From NCBI GenBank assembly GCA_946409855.1, contig CAMJXZ010000151.1, forward strand, positions 1-7,678: a stretch of 7,678 nucleotides of DNA, in the 5' to 3' direction. Source of the stretch: an uncultured Clostridia bacterium. GTDB lineage: Bacteria > Bacillota > Clostridia > Christensenellales > Aristaeellaceae. Position numbers and translations under genes: made by a program. Positions 1 to 6,516 of this stretch are shown one piece after another; the first letter of the stretch is position 1; every line of letters begins with the position of its first letter. Below the pieces are notes generated by a model. That model ran no database searches and was not told where the DNA came from. It saw only the letters and a list, made by a program, of their open reading frames with translations.

Positions 1-354
1 GTCATTCCGGGCGTTTCCGGTTCTATGATCCTGCTGATCCTGGGCTACTATCACTCGGTCATCGGCGCGCTGAAGCATTTCGACTTTTTCGTCCTGCTGC
101 CCTACGCGCTGGGCCTGGTGATCGGCATCGTGTTCATCGCCAAGCTGATGAACTACCTGCTCAAAAAGCACAGCGCCCTGACCTTCTCGGCGATCCTGGG
201 CCTGGTGGTCGCTTCGCCGGTGGCCCTGCTGTACCAGAACAAGGCCTGCTTTGACATCGCCACCCCGGGCAACTGGGTGGCCAGCGCCGTCTGTCTGGTC
301 GTCGGGTGCGTGGGCGCCTGGCTGCTCAGCCGTCTGGGAAAGGAAGGCGCGTAA
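1..354 (+). CDS. DUF368 family membrane protein, C-terminal part (5' end outside window)
   Basis: The reading frame is open from base 1 to the TAA at 352-354, giving the last 117 residues of a larger protein. The visible part starts VIPGVSGSMILL, which matches the second Pro-Gly-Val-Ser-Gly-Ser re-entrant motif of DUF368 proteins. Very hydrophobic stretches follow (around FFVLLPYALGLVIGIVFIA, ALTFSAILGLVVASPVALL and WVASAVCLVVGCVGAWLL), consistent with the last three or four membrane segments of a polytopic protein. The C-terminus is short and basic (SRLGKEGA). From family knowledge, DUF368 proteins (PopT type) have been reported to translocate undecaprenyl phosphate across the membrane for recycling in cell-envelope synthesis; applying that here is inference from family. 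The next gene starts one base after the stop, so the two are probably co-transcribed. The ATG at base 25 is internal, not the start, because the frame and the conserved motif continue upstream. Confidence 0.88.
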   Translation, partial: VIPGVSGSMILLILGYYHSVIGALKHFDFFVLLPYALGLVIGIVFIAKLMNYLLKKHSALTFSAILGLVVASPVALLYQNKACFDIATPGNWVASAVCLVVGCVGAWLLSRLGKEGA

Positions 355-355
355 G

Positions 356-586
356 ATGATCCGGGCATGGGAGGAACGCCTGTCCGGCCTGCTTGCGCAG
401 ACGCAGGCGCTGGCAGGCGCGCTGAGCGAGGCCTGCGGGGCCTTTGAAAAGGCGTCCGTTCTGCCGGACGCGGACGACCGGGAAACCGCCGTGGATTCCC
501 TGGATGAGGCGGCGGACTGTCTGACGGACGCCGAAAACTGCCTCATGGAAGCGCTGTCGATCCTCCGTCAGGCGGACAAACAATAA
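356..586 (+). CDS. Small acidic helical protein of unknown function (76 aa)
   Basis: I do not recognise this protein. It starts MIRAWEERLSGLL, ends ILRQADKQ, and is rich in Ala, Glu, Asp and Leu, with few helix breakers apart from a VLPDADD turn near residues 35-41. This suggests two amphipathic helices packed as a hairpin. It has three cysteines (27, 55, 62), no membrane segment and no signal peptide. The ATG lies one base after the stop of the DUF368 gene, and a purine-rich GAAAGGAAGG (about 339-348) inside the end of that gene is well placed as ribosome binding site. The frame is open further upstream, but that would overlap the DUF368 gene deeply, so the 356 start is preferred. The tight spacing implies translational coupling and perhaps a linked function, which is inference. 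Confidence 0.6.
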   Translation: MIRAWEERLSGLLAQTQALAGALSEACGAFEKASVLPDADDRETAVDSLDEAADCLTDAENCLMEALSILRQADKQ

Positions 587-676
587 AAAACGCATACGCG
601 TACACATGGAGAGCATGATGGATTTGGTCTGGGTATTGAATCTGTTCTGCTCTCTTTTTGGAAAGGGGATACCGGA

Positions 677-2878
677 ATGAAACGGACGGTTCTTGGGCTG
701 CTGGTGCTTTTGCTGATTCTGTGCTGTTTCGCGTCATCGGCGGAAGAAGCGGGGCTGCGCTATGAATGGGAGGACGGTACCATGCTGGGCGGCGCGCAGG
801 CCGTGCGCATGGGCGGGCGCGGCTGGGCTGAGCACGTGAACGCCGGGGAAGACGGCGTATCCCTGACCGTGGACATCGGGGAGGACGGCTTTTACGACCT
901 GACGGTCTGCCAGGCGGGCCAGGGCGGCAGAAAGGAAAACGACCTGTTTGTCGACGGCGAGCGGGTGGGCAGCACCGTGGCCCAGTCGACGGCGTATACG
1001 GAGCATACCCTGCCCCGCGTCTGGCTTCAAAAGGGCGCGCACGAGATTGCCGTCCGGCCGGTCTGGGGGTATGTGAACCTCGATTACCTGCTGATCACTC
1101 CCTCCGAACCGCTGGCGGCGGACCTGTACGATGTGCGGCCTGTGCTGTGCAATCCCGATCCGTCCCCGGAGGCGCAGGCGGTCATGGACTGGCTGTGCGA
1201 AGTGTACGGCAAAAAGATGATCTCCGGCCAGTACCTGAACGAAGGGGACCGGGGGGCGGAGATCCGCGCCGTCGAGCAGGCGACGGGGGGCCTCAGGCCC
1301 GCCCTGCTGGGGCTGGACCTGCTCAATTATTCCCCGACCTCCGTCAGCCTGGGAACGCGTCCCATATCGGTGGACCAGGCGATGGATTACTGGAAGCAGG
1401 GATACCTGATCACCATGTGCTGGCACTGGGTGGCGCCCAGGCCCTACGTCAACACCCGGGACAACAGCTGGTGGGGCGGCTTCTACACCGAGAAAACCAC
1501 CTTCAGCCTGAAAAAGGCCATGAGCGGGGAGGACCCTGCGGGGTATGACCTGCTGATCAGCGATATGGACGCCATCGCCGCCCAGCTGGCCCGGCTGCGC
1601 GACGCCGGCGTGCCCGTGCTCTGGCGGCCCCTGCACGAAGCCAGCGGCGGCTGGTTCTGGTGGGGCGCTTCCGGGGCGGAGCCGTATATTCAGCTCTACC
1701 GGCTGATGTACGACCGCTTTACCAATGTCCATGGGCTCAACAACCTGATCTGGGTCTGGAACGGGCAGAACGCGGCCTGGTATCCGGGGGACGACGTGGT
1801 GGACATCATCGGCGAGGACATTTACGCCGGCAACCACGCCCACGCCTCCCAGAGCGCGGCCTTCCTGCGCTGCGCGGAATACACGAAGGAACGGAAAATC
1901 ATCATGCTGTCCGAGTGCGGCTGCGTGCCGTCCCCCATCGCCTGTGAGCGGGACGGGGCCATGTGGAGCTCCTGGGCGGTATGGTGCTACGAGTTTGTCC
2001 TGAAAAACGGCGGATACAACGGGGACTACACCAGCCCGGAGACGCTGAGGATGTTCTATGAGCAGGAAAACGTCCTGACCCTGGCCGACGTGCCCGCCTT
2101 CGGCCGGGCGCAGAACACGCAGGAGGAACCGGAAGAAACCGCCGCCCTTTCCTGGAACTTCGCCGACGCCGCCGCGCTGACCGGGAACGCCCGGAAAAAC
2201 GGAGACGAGGTGGAGCTCTGGGGGAACGATGAACAGGATACCGCCGCGATCACGGCAGACATTCCGGCGGACGGGGACTACCGCCTGATCATCCTGCAGG
2301 CCGGCATCGGCGGGGGCAAGGAAAATTACGTTTACGTGGACGGCGAGCTCCTGGGGAACACGGTCGTTCAGGGAGAAGCGGAGGAAGCCTGCGACTTCGG
2401 CGTCCTCACTTTGGCCAAGGGCACCCACGAGATCCGTATCGGCGCCTTCTGGGGCTGGGTGCGGCTGCTCCGCCTGACGCTGGTGCCCCAAGGGGATGAG
2501 AACGCGGCGCGGCGCTATGAGTTTGAGGACGGCGAGCTGCTGGGCGCCGTGCAGATCGGCGGCTTCGGGGCGGACCGGTACGCGGAGCTCCGCTCCAACG
2601 ACGAAAACGACGGCGTCACGGTGACGGTCTCCGTGCCGCAGGACGGGTTTTACGACCTGACGGTCATCCAGAACGGCATCGGCGGGTACAAGGAAAACTA
2701 TCTGGCCGTGGACGGGGAGCGCGTCGGGAACACCGTCGTGCAGGGAACCGCGCGGGAGGAATGCGTGACGGAGCGCGTCTTCCTGACCGCCGGCGAGCAC
2801 CGGATCACCGTGACCTGCTTCTGGGGCTGGGCCGACCTGGACGCGCTGGTGGTGACGCCGTCCCCGGCGCAGGAATGA
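677..2878 (+). CDS. Secreted GH26 endo-beta-1,4-mannanase with three CBM35-like domains
   Basis: The 733-residue protein would be exported and cut internal beta-1,4 bonds of mannan or glucomannan. Residues 1-22 form a Sec signal peptide (MKR, a Leu/Val core, then ASSA before EEAG). Residues about 27-144 are a CBM35-like beta-sandwich (YEWEDG start, WGYVNLDYL end). Residues about 155-470 are the GH26 barrel: CWHW with His250, WRPLHEASGGWFWWG with His320 and the probable acid/base Glu321, DIYAGN with Tyr383, and LSECG with the probable nucleophile Glu413. Two more CBM35-like modules follow, at about 491-606 (degenerate start) and 612-729 (YEFEDG start). All three modules share the GxGGxKEN, VDGE and FWGW-type motifs. 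The start is set by AGGGG at 664-668, 8 nt before the ATG. No LPXTG or SLH anchor is seen, so the protein is probably released or held through its CBMs. LILC at residues 13-16 is a poor lipobox (Leu at -1). The beta-mannosidase gene follows after 45 nt. No convincing promoter is seen in 587-676. Family assignment is firm; the substrate is inferred. Confidence 0.93.
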   Translation: MKRTVLGLLVLLLILCCFASSAEEAGLRYEWEDGTMLGGAQAVRMGGRGWAEHVNAGEDGVSLTVDIGEDGFYDLTVCQAGQGGRKENDLFVDGERVGSTVAQSTAYTEHTLPRVWLQKGAHEIAVRPVWGYVNLDYLLITPSEPLAADLYDVRPVLCNPDPSPEAQAVMDWLCEVYGKKMISGQYLNEGDRGAEIRAVEQATGGLRPALLGLDLLNYSPTSVSLGTRPISVDQAMDYWKQGYLITMCWHWVAPRPYVNTRDNSWWGGFYTEKTTFSLKKAMSGEDPAGYDLLISDMDAIAAQLARLRDAGVPVLWRPLHEASGGWFWWGASGAEPYIQLYRLMYDRFTNVHGLNNLIWVWNGQNAAWYPGDDVVDIIGEDIYAGNHAHASQSAAFLRCAEYTKERKIIMLSECGCVPSPIACERDGAMWSSWAVWCYEFVLKNGGYNGDYTSPETLRMFYEQENVLTLADVPAFGRAQNTQEEPEETAALSWNFADAAALTGNARKNGDEVELWGNDEQDTAAITADIPADGDYRLIILQAGIGGGKENYVYVDGELLGNTVVQGEAEEACDFGVLTLAKGTHEIRIGAFWGWVRLLRLTLVPQGDENAARRYEFEDGELLGAVQIGGFGADRYAELRSNDENDGVTVTVSVPQDGFYDLTVIQNGIGGYKENYLAVDGERVGNTVVQGTAREECVTERVFLTAGEHRITVTCFWGWADLDALVVTPSPAQE

Positions 2879-2923
2879 AGGAAACCGGAAATATGACAAC
2901 AGGAAGACTGTGAGGAGAGCAGC

Positions 2924-5368
2924 ATGAAAAAAATCATTTCCCTGAACAGCGGCTGGAAGATGCGGCCCGCGGATGAAAGCGTCTGGCTGGACGCCAAAGT
3001 GCCCGGCTCTGTCTACGCGGACCTGCTGGCCGCCGGGAAAATGGAGGACCCCTTTTACCGGGACAATGAATACGCCGCCTTCGGCCTGATGGAGAAGGAT
3101 TATCTGTACGAAAAGCGGTTTGAACTGCCCGCGGAGGCGCTTTCCGGCCCGTCCCTGGACCTGGTGTTCCTGGGGCTGGATACCATCGCCGATGTGACGC
3201 TCAACGGGCAGGACATCCTCCGGGCGGACAATATGCACCGCACCTGGCGGGCGGACCTGCGGCCCTTCGCTCGGGCGGGGGAAAACACGCTGCGGGTGCT
3301 GCTGCATTCGCCCGTCCGCGCCGCCCGGGAAGCCTACGCGCGGGAACCGCTGGGCGGCTCCCAGGACGCGGTGGCGGGCTTCCCCGCCATCCGCAAGGCC
3401 CACTGCATGTACGGCTGGGACTGGGGCCCCCGTCTGCCCGACGCCGGGATCTGGCGGGACGTACAGCTTGAAATCACCGACCGGGCCCGGCTGGACAGCG
3501 TGATGGTCCGCCAGCGCCACGAAGCGGGGAAGGTGACCCTGTCCCTGCGGGCGGAGGTAACGAACGTCGCGCCGGACGGGAAGCGCCGGGTGCTGTACAC
3601 CCTGACCGGGCCGGACGGGAAGACCGTTTTTGAAACGGAACAGGGCGAAGCCGTGATCGGACAGCCCCAGCTCTGGTGGCCCCTGGGCGCGGGCGGCCAG
3701 CCGCTGTACACCCTGCATACCCGGCTGGTTGCGGAAGACGGAAGCCTGCTGGACGAGGATACCCGGCGGATCGGCCTTCGGGACATCCGGGTGATGCAGC
3801 CCATGCAGGAAAAGCATCAGGGCTTCATGATCCGCGTCAACGGGCAGGACATTTTCGCTATGGGGGCCGACTATATCCCCCAGGACTGCGTCCTGCCCCG
3901 GGTGACGGAGGAAAAGATCCGGGCGCTGCTTTCGGACTGCGCGCTGGCCAACATGAACTGCCTGCGCGTCTGGGGCGGCGGGTACTACCTGCCGGACTGC
4001 TTCTACGACTGCTGCGATGAGCTGGGCATCCTGGTCTGGCAGGATTTCATGTTCGCCTGCGCGGTGTATTCCCTGGCGGGCGGCATGGAGGAAAACCTGC
4101 GGGCCGAGTTCCGGGACAATATCGTCCGCCTGCGCCACCACGCCTGCATCGCCCTGTGGTGCGGCAACAACGAGGTTGAAACCGCCATCAACGGCAAATG
4201 GTATCCCCTCACCCCGGCGCTGCGCGGGGATTACCAGCGCCTCTTCATGGGCATCCTGCCGGAAATGATCCGGCAGTTGGACCCGGACCGCTTCTACTGG
4301 CCCTCTTCCCCTTCCTCGGACGGGGACCTGCAGACGCCTTCGGGCGAGGCGTGCGGCGACGTCCATTACTGGGACGTCTGGCACGGAAACAAGCCCTTCG
4401 CTGATTACCGGAACCACGACTTCGGCTTCGTGTCCGAGTTCGGCTTCCAGTCCTTCCCGGCGATGAAGACCATCGAATCCTTTACCCTGCCGGAGGACCG
4501 GAACATCTTTTCCTATGTGATGGAAAAGCATCAGCGGAATTTCTCCGCCAACGGCAAGATCATGAACTACCTGAGCAGCACCTACCTGTATCCGTCGGAC
4601 CTGTCCCGGCTGGTGTACGCCAGCCAGCTGCTGCAGATGGAGGCGATCCGCTGCGGCGTGACCCACTGGCGCAGCCGCCGGGGGGAATGCATGGGCGCGA
4701 TCTACTGGCAGCTCAACGACAACTGGCCGGTGGCCAGCTGGGCGTCCATCGATTACTTCGGCCGCTGGAAGGCGCTGCACTATGACGCCAGGCGCTTCTT
4801 CGCCCCGCTGCTGCTGGCCTGTGAGGAGGAAGGGGAGCATACCCAGCGCGTCAACGTCAACGACGAGCGGCCTATGAGCGCCGTCCGGCCGGGGGCCAGA
4901 CTGACCGTCGTCAACGATTCCCCGAAGGATCAGTGGGTGCGGGTATGCTGGGCGGTCTGCACGGCGGACGGCGGCAGGACGGACCGGACGGGCGAAACAT
5001 CCCTGACCGTGCCCGCTTTTTCCGCCGTGCCGGTCAAGACCCTGGTCTTCGACGGGCTGGACCCCAGGACCCATTTCCTCTGGTACACGCTGGAAACCGG
5101 GGAGGAAACGGTCAGCGCGTCCTCGGCGCTCTTCTGCGCACCCAAGTATTTCCGCTTTGAGGACCCGGAACTGACCGTCACCCGGACGGGAGACACGCTG
5201 ACGGTCCGCGCGCGGCGCTACGCCCGGATGGTCGAAATCACCGGGGCGGACGGGGACGCCGTGCTGTCGGACAATTACTTTGACATGCTGCCCGGGGAAA
5301 AGACGGTCAGGATCCTGCGGGGCGGCGCCTCCCGCTGGCAGGCGCGGAGCGTCTATGACATCCGGTAA
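2924..5368 (+). CDS. GH2 family beta-mannosidase, cytoplasmic
   Basis: This 814-residue protein has the length and layout of GH2 beta-mannosidases, which remove mannose from the non-reducing end of manno-oligosaccharides. Residues about 1-185 are the N-terminal jelly-roll domain, including the mannosidase-type MYGWDWGPR (162-170). A sandwich domain follows to about 285, then the TIM barrel at about 290-620 and a C-terminal beta domain to 814. Barrel landmarks are LRVWGGGYY (347-355), WQDFMFAC (372-379), WCGNNEVE with acid/base Glu417, FVSEFGFQS with nucleophile Glu505, and YWQLNDNWP (594-602). There is no signal peptide, so the enzyme acts inside the cell on imported oligosaccharides. AGGAG at 2913-2917, 6 nt upstream, fixes the ATG. 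Together with the upstream secreted GH26 mannanase it forms a probable two-gene mannan-degradation operon. Both catalytic residues are present and the frame is intact, so it should be active; its specificity among GH2 enzymes is inferred from the motifs. Confidence 0.93.
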   Translation: MKKIISLNSGWKMRPADESVWLDAKVPGSVYADLLAAGKMEDPFYRDNEYAAFGLMEKDYLYEKRFELPAEALSGPSLDLVFLGLDTIADVTLNGQDILRADNMHRTWRADLRPFARAGENTLRVLLHSPVRAAREAYAREPLGGSQDAVAGFPAIRKAHCMYGWDWGPRLPDAGIWRDVQLEITDRARLDSVMVRQRHEAGKVTLSLRAEVTNVAPDGKRRVLYTLTGPDGKTVFETEQGEAVIGQPQLWWPLGAGGQPLYTLHTRLVAEDGSLLDEDTRRIGLRDIRVMQPMQEKHQGFMIRVNGQDIFAMGADYIPQDCVLPRVTEEKIRALLSDCALANMNCLRVWGGGYYLPDCFYDCCDELGILVWQDFMFACAVYSLAGGMEENLRAEFRDNIVRLRHHACIALWCGNNEVETAINGKWYPLTPALRGDYQRLFMGILPEMIRQLDPDRFYWPSSPSSDGDLQTPSGEACGDVHYWDVWHGNKPFADYRNHDFGFVSEFGFQSFPAMKTIESFTLPEDRNIFSYVMEKHQRNFSANGKIMNYLSSTYLYPSDLSRLVYASQLLQMEAIRCGVTHWRSRRGECMGAIYWQLNDNWPVASWASIDYFGRWKALHYDARRFFAPLLLACEEEGEHTQRVNVNDERPMSAVRPGARLTVVNDSPKDQWVRVCWAVCTADGGRTDRTGETSLTVPAFSAVPVKTLVFDGLDPRTHFLWYTLETGEETVSASSALFCAPKYFRFEDPELTVTRTGDTLTVRARRYARMVEITGADGDAVLSDNYFDMLPGEKTVRILRGGASRWQARSVYDIR

Positions 5369-5383
5369 AAGTCCGACGTAAAA

Positions 5384-5404
5384 TCTGGAAAAAAATTTTC
5401 CGGA
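5384..5404. repeat. A/T-centred inverted repeat upstream of the ncRNA promoter
   Basis: Bases 5384-5392 (TCTGGAAAA) pair with 5396-5404 (TTTTCCGGA) around an AAA loop, with one T-G wobble. No T-tract follows on either strand, so it is a poor intrinsic terminator for the mannosidase gene. It ends 15 bases before the TTGACA at 5420. It could be an operator, an UP-element-like A/T tract, or a weak transcription barrier. The symmetry is visible; any role is inference. Confidence 0.5.
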
Positions 5405-5419
5405 AATGACAAAAAAGTG

Positions 5420-5449
5420 TTGACAAAGCCCCCGGAGGTGTGGTATACT
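5420..5449 (+). promoter_or_regulatory. Strong sigma-70/sigma-A promoter with extended -10
   Basis: The -35 is a consensus TTGACA at 5420-5425. An 18-nt spacer follows, then TATACT at 5444-5449 preceded by TGG, which gives an extended -10 (TGnTATACT). A/T-rich tracts at 5389-5399 and 5411-5416 lie where an UP element would be. The predicted transcription start is about G5456 or A5457. It is the best promoter match in the window. It reads into a stretch with no credible ORF, which points to an RNA gene. Confidence 0.85.
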
Positions 5450-5455
5450 TCAATC

Positions 5456-5882
5456 GAACCAAGGGAAGAAGACAAAAAAGCCTGGCAAGGCGGAAGGGGG
5501 CGATTCCAGTGTACGATGCAGAAGCAATACTGTCTGTCCCGGCACTGTTCGCCCGGGGAAAGGCCTGAAGAAGTAAGAAGAAAGCACGAAAGCTAAAAGG
5601 TGCTGATATGACAATGCGTCATCCAGTCAGGCTGACCTGAAGGAACAACCGGGAACATCCCCAGAAAAGCACCGCAAAGGCGGTGGGGGAATGGCGCACG
5701 TCAATGGCCGTCAGGCAGGGAACAGCATGAAAACGGTTTTCTCCTAATACATACAAGATGATGATAAGCATGCTGAAGACCCTGAACCAAGGAGGAACAC
5801 GAGCCTGACGCCCGGCAGATGAACAACTGAATAAAGGCAAGAAACTCACAGCAGCATGATAAACGGTCATGCTGCTGTTTTG
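5456..5882 (+). ncRNA. Putative large structured non-coding RNA (about 425 nt), family unknown
   Basis: This stretch lies between the strong promoter and an intrinsic terminator and contains only very short forward ORFs. It has A-rich linkers (5461-5480, 5568-5583) between compact helices and lower GC than the flanking genes. Helices found by eye are: 5507-5512/5527-5532 continuing to 5517-5519/5524-5526 with an AGAA loop; 5538-5542/5553-5557; 5562-5568/5627-5633 enclosing hairpins 5583-5587/5600-5604 and 5608-5612/5618-5622; 5656-5662/5686-5693 continuing to 5670-5675/5680-5685 with an AAAG loop; and a long arm 5709-5716/5803-5810, then 5717-5720/5780-5783, then 5723-5729/5769-5775. TTCTCCT (5739-5745) in the arm's loop can pair with AGGAGGA (5790-5796), which would be a pseudoknot. 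I see no RNase P, tmRNA or SRP RNA core motifs. It could be one of the large ornate bacterial RNAs (ROOL, GOLLD or OLE type) or a new family, but I cannot assign it. Ends are estimates from the promoter and terminator. Confidence 0.68.
5848..5882 (+). terminator. Intrinsic terminator of the putative ncRNA
   Basis: A perfect 12-bp stem is formed by 5848-5859 and 5867-5878 (core CAGCAGCATGA / TCATGCTGCTG) with a 7-nt loop TAAACGG. The T run is short (TTTT, 5878-5881) and is followed by GTGTG. The stem is strong, but the short U-tract makes termination efficiency uncertain. Confidence 0.78.
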
Positions 5883-6095
5883 TGTGCCGGGGAAAATGTT
5901 GCTCGGTGGCTGATCCGGGCGCGTCAGCGGGCGTCCCGCGCTGTGTTTACAGGTTCTTCCCGTTTCTGAAAGGGCAGCATCAAATCCCGGCCCCAGGATC
6001 CTTCGCGGGAGGCCGGGATCGCGGCGGCCGGACCCGGCATCCGCTCAGGAGGACGGCTCCGGGTGAGCATTGGGCAAATGCGGGCTGCTGTCGGT
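5883..6095. other. Non-coding linker between the ncRNA and the repeat array
   Basis: No credible gene is seen here. The forward ORF that crosses it lacks a ribosome binding site and runs out in repeat DNA. The linker contains a hairpin at about 5928-5940 (GCGGG CGT CCCGC) and the stronger inverted repeat 5984-6019, listed separately. The bases from about 6020 to 6095 are GC-rich, show no clear homology to the repeat unit, and mark the left edge of the array. Confidence 0.5.
5984..6019. repeat. Perfect 9-bp inverted repeat around a GGATCCTTCGCGG loop
   Basis: ATCCCGGCC (5984-5992) is the exact reverse complement of GGCCGGGAT (6011-6019), with an 18-nt loop containing AGGATCCTTCGCGGG. The GGATCCTTC core also occurs in the right inner arm of every array unit (6269-6277, 6691-6699, 7113-7121). 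This may therefore be a solo, diverged relative of the array element; that link is inference from a short match. Confidence 0.5.
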
Positions 6096-6516
6096 CGGAT
6101 GCCCGGCGAAACGGGATGCACAGGCCCTTTCCCAGGGGCCACCCCGGATGTCATTCTGAGCGATGAAAAAGGCTGGCCCCATCGGGCCGGCCGCGTCGTG
6201 AAGAATCCGTTCTGCGGCGGGAGCGCGGTGCGGGGATGGAACGAAAGTGTTCTTTGGAACAGCAGAACGGATCCTTCACCCTGGCGTTTGCCTTGCGGCG
6301 GCAAACGCTTTTCCGGGTTCAGGATGACACCCGGGGGGCGGCGTTGGGCGGAGAAGTGCTTTGGCCGGCAGGCCGGGAAAACCGGGTGTATCATGATCCG
6401 ATGGCAGACGGCAGCGGATGAATAAGCCGGCTTTCTGTGTCCTGCCCGATCAAAGACAACAACGGTCCATCAGCCAACCAGGATGACACCTGGGGGCACA
6501 TACATTGTCGGGCAAT
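6096..6516. repeat. Tandem repeat unit 1 (421 bp)
   Basis: Unit 1 is defined from CGGATGCCCGGC at 6096 to the base before the same motif at 6517. It aligns along its length with unit 2, including an exactly identical 57-base run (6257-6313 and 6679-6735) and a shared GGTGTATCATGATCCGATGG block. The first half holds the cross-shaped inverted repeat (6142-6336). The second half is a spacer that includes AAGCCGGCTT and a CCAGG-ATGACA-CCTGG hairpin (6477-6492). Forward ORFs crossing it have no ribosome binding site and the same ORF-like stretch recurs in unit 2, so I treat it as non-coding. Confidence 0.88.
6142..6336. repeat. Cross-shaped (cloverleaf-like) inverted repeat in unit 1
   Basis: The outer arms are CCCCGG-A-TGTCATTCTGA (6142-6159) and TCAGGATGACA-C-CCGGGG (6319-6336), complementary apart from one mismatch and one T-G pair. 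The inner arms are GTGAAGAATCCGTTCTG (6198-6214) and CAGAACGGATCCTTCAC (6263-6279), 16 of 17 complementary. Between outer and inner arms each side carries its own hairpin: 6171-6178/6185-6192 on the left, and GCGTTTGCC/GGCAAACGC (6284-6292/6300-6308) on the right. The result is a symmetric four-arm fold typical of palindromic MITE- or REP-like elements. No transposase is present. Confidence 0.82.

Noticed and set aside
595..602. Palindrome TACGCGTA upstream of the GH26 gene as a regulator site
   Set aside because: Only 8 bp, with no extension of the symmetry and no promoter nearby that it would control.
689..730. Lipoprotein signal for the GH26 enzyme
   Set aside because: The Cys at residue 16 follows LIL, with Leu at -1, which does not fit a lipobox; a signal peptidase I site after ASSA fits better.
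734..5074. A 1446-codon open frame on the minus strand
   Set aside because: It lies antisense to two clear glycoside hydrolase genes. Its product is rich in Pro, Gly, His and Gln with no recognisable domain, as expected when a GC-rich gene leaves one opposite frame free of stops.
5608..5640. Ten-codon ORF (MTMRHPVRLT) inside the ncRNA, plus similar mini-ORFs at 5728 and 5758
   Set aside because: They overlap predicted helices, have weak or no ribosome binding sites, and occur at the frequency expected by chance; a leader peptide was considered but no downstream gene follows the terminator closely.
5619..5870. Minus-strand ORF of 83 codons opposite the putative ncRNA
   Set aside because: It begins inside the terminator hairpin, has no ribosome binding site, and shows no recognisable protein features.
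5456..5882. RNase P RNA, tmRNA or SRP RNA
   Set aside because: I found no GAGGAAAGTCC-type P4 motif, no tRNA-like 3' end with CCA, and no SRP core GGAA/GCAG arrangement. A covariance scan could still overturn this.
5924..6394. Minus-strand ORF of 156 codons across the linker and repeat unit 1
   Set aside because: No ribosome binding site, composition typical of repeat DNA, and it spans the junction between unrelated linker and repeat.
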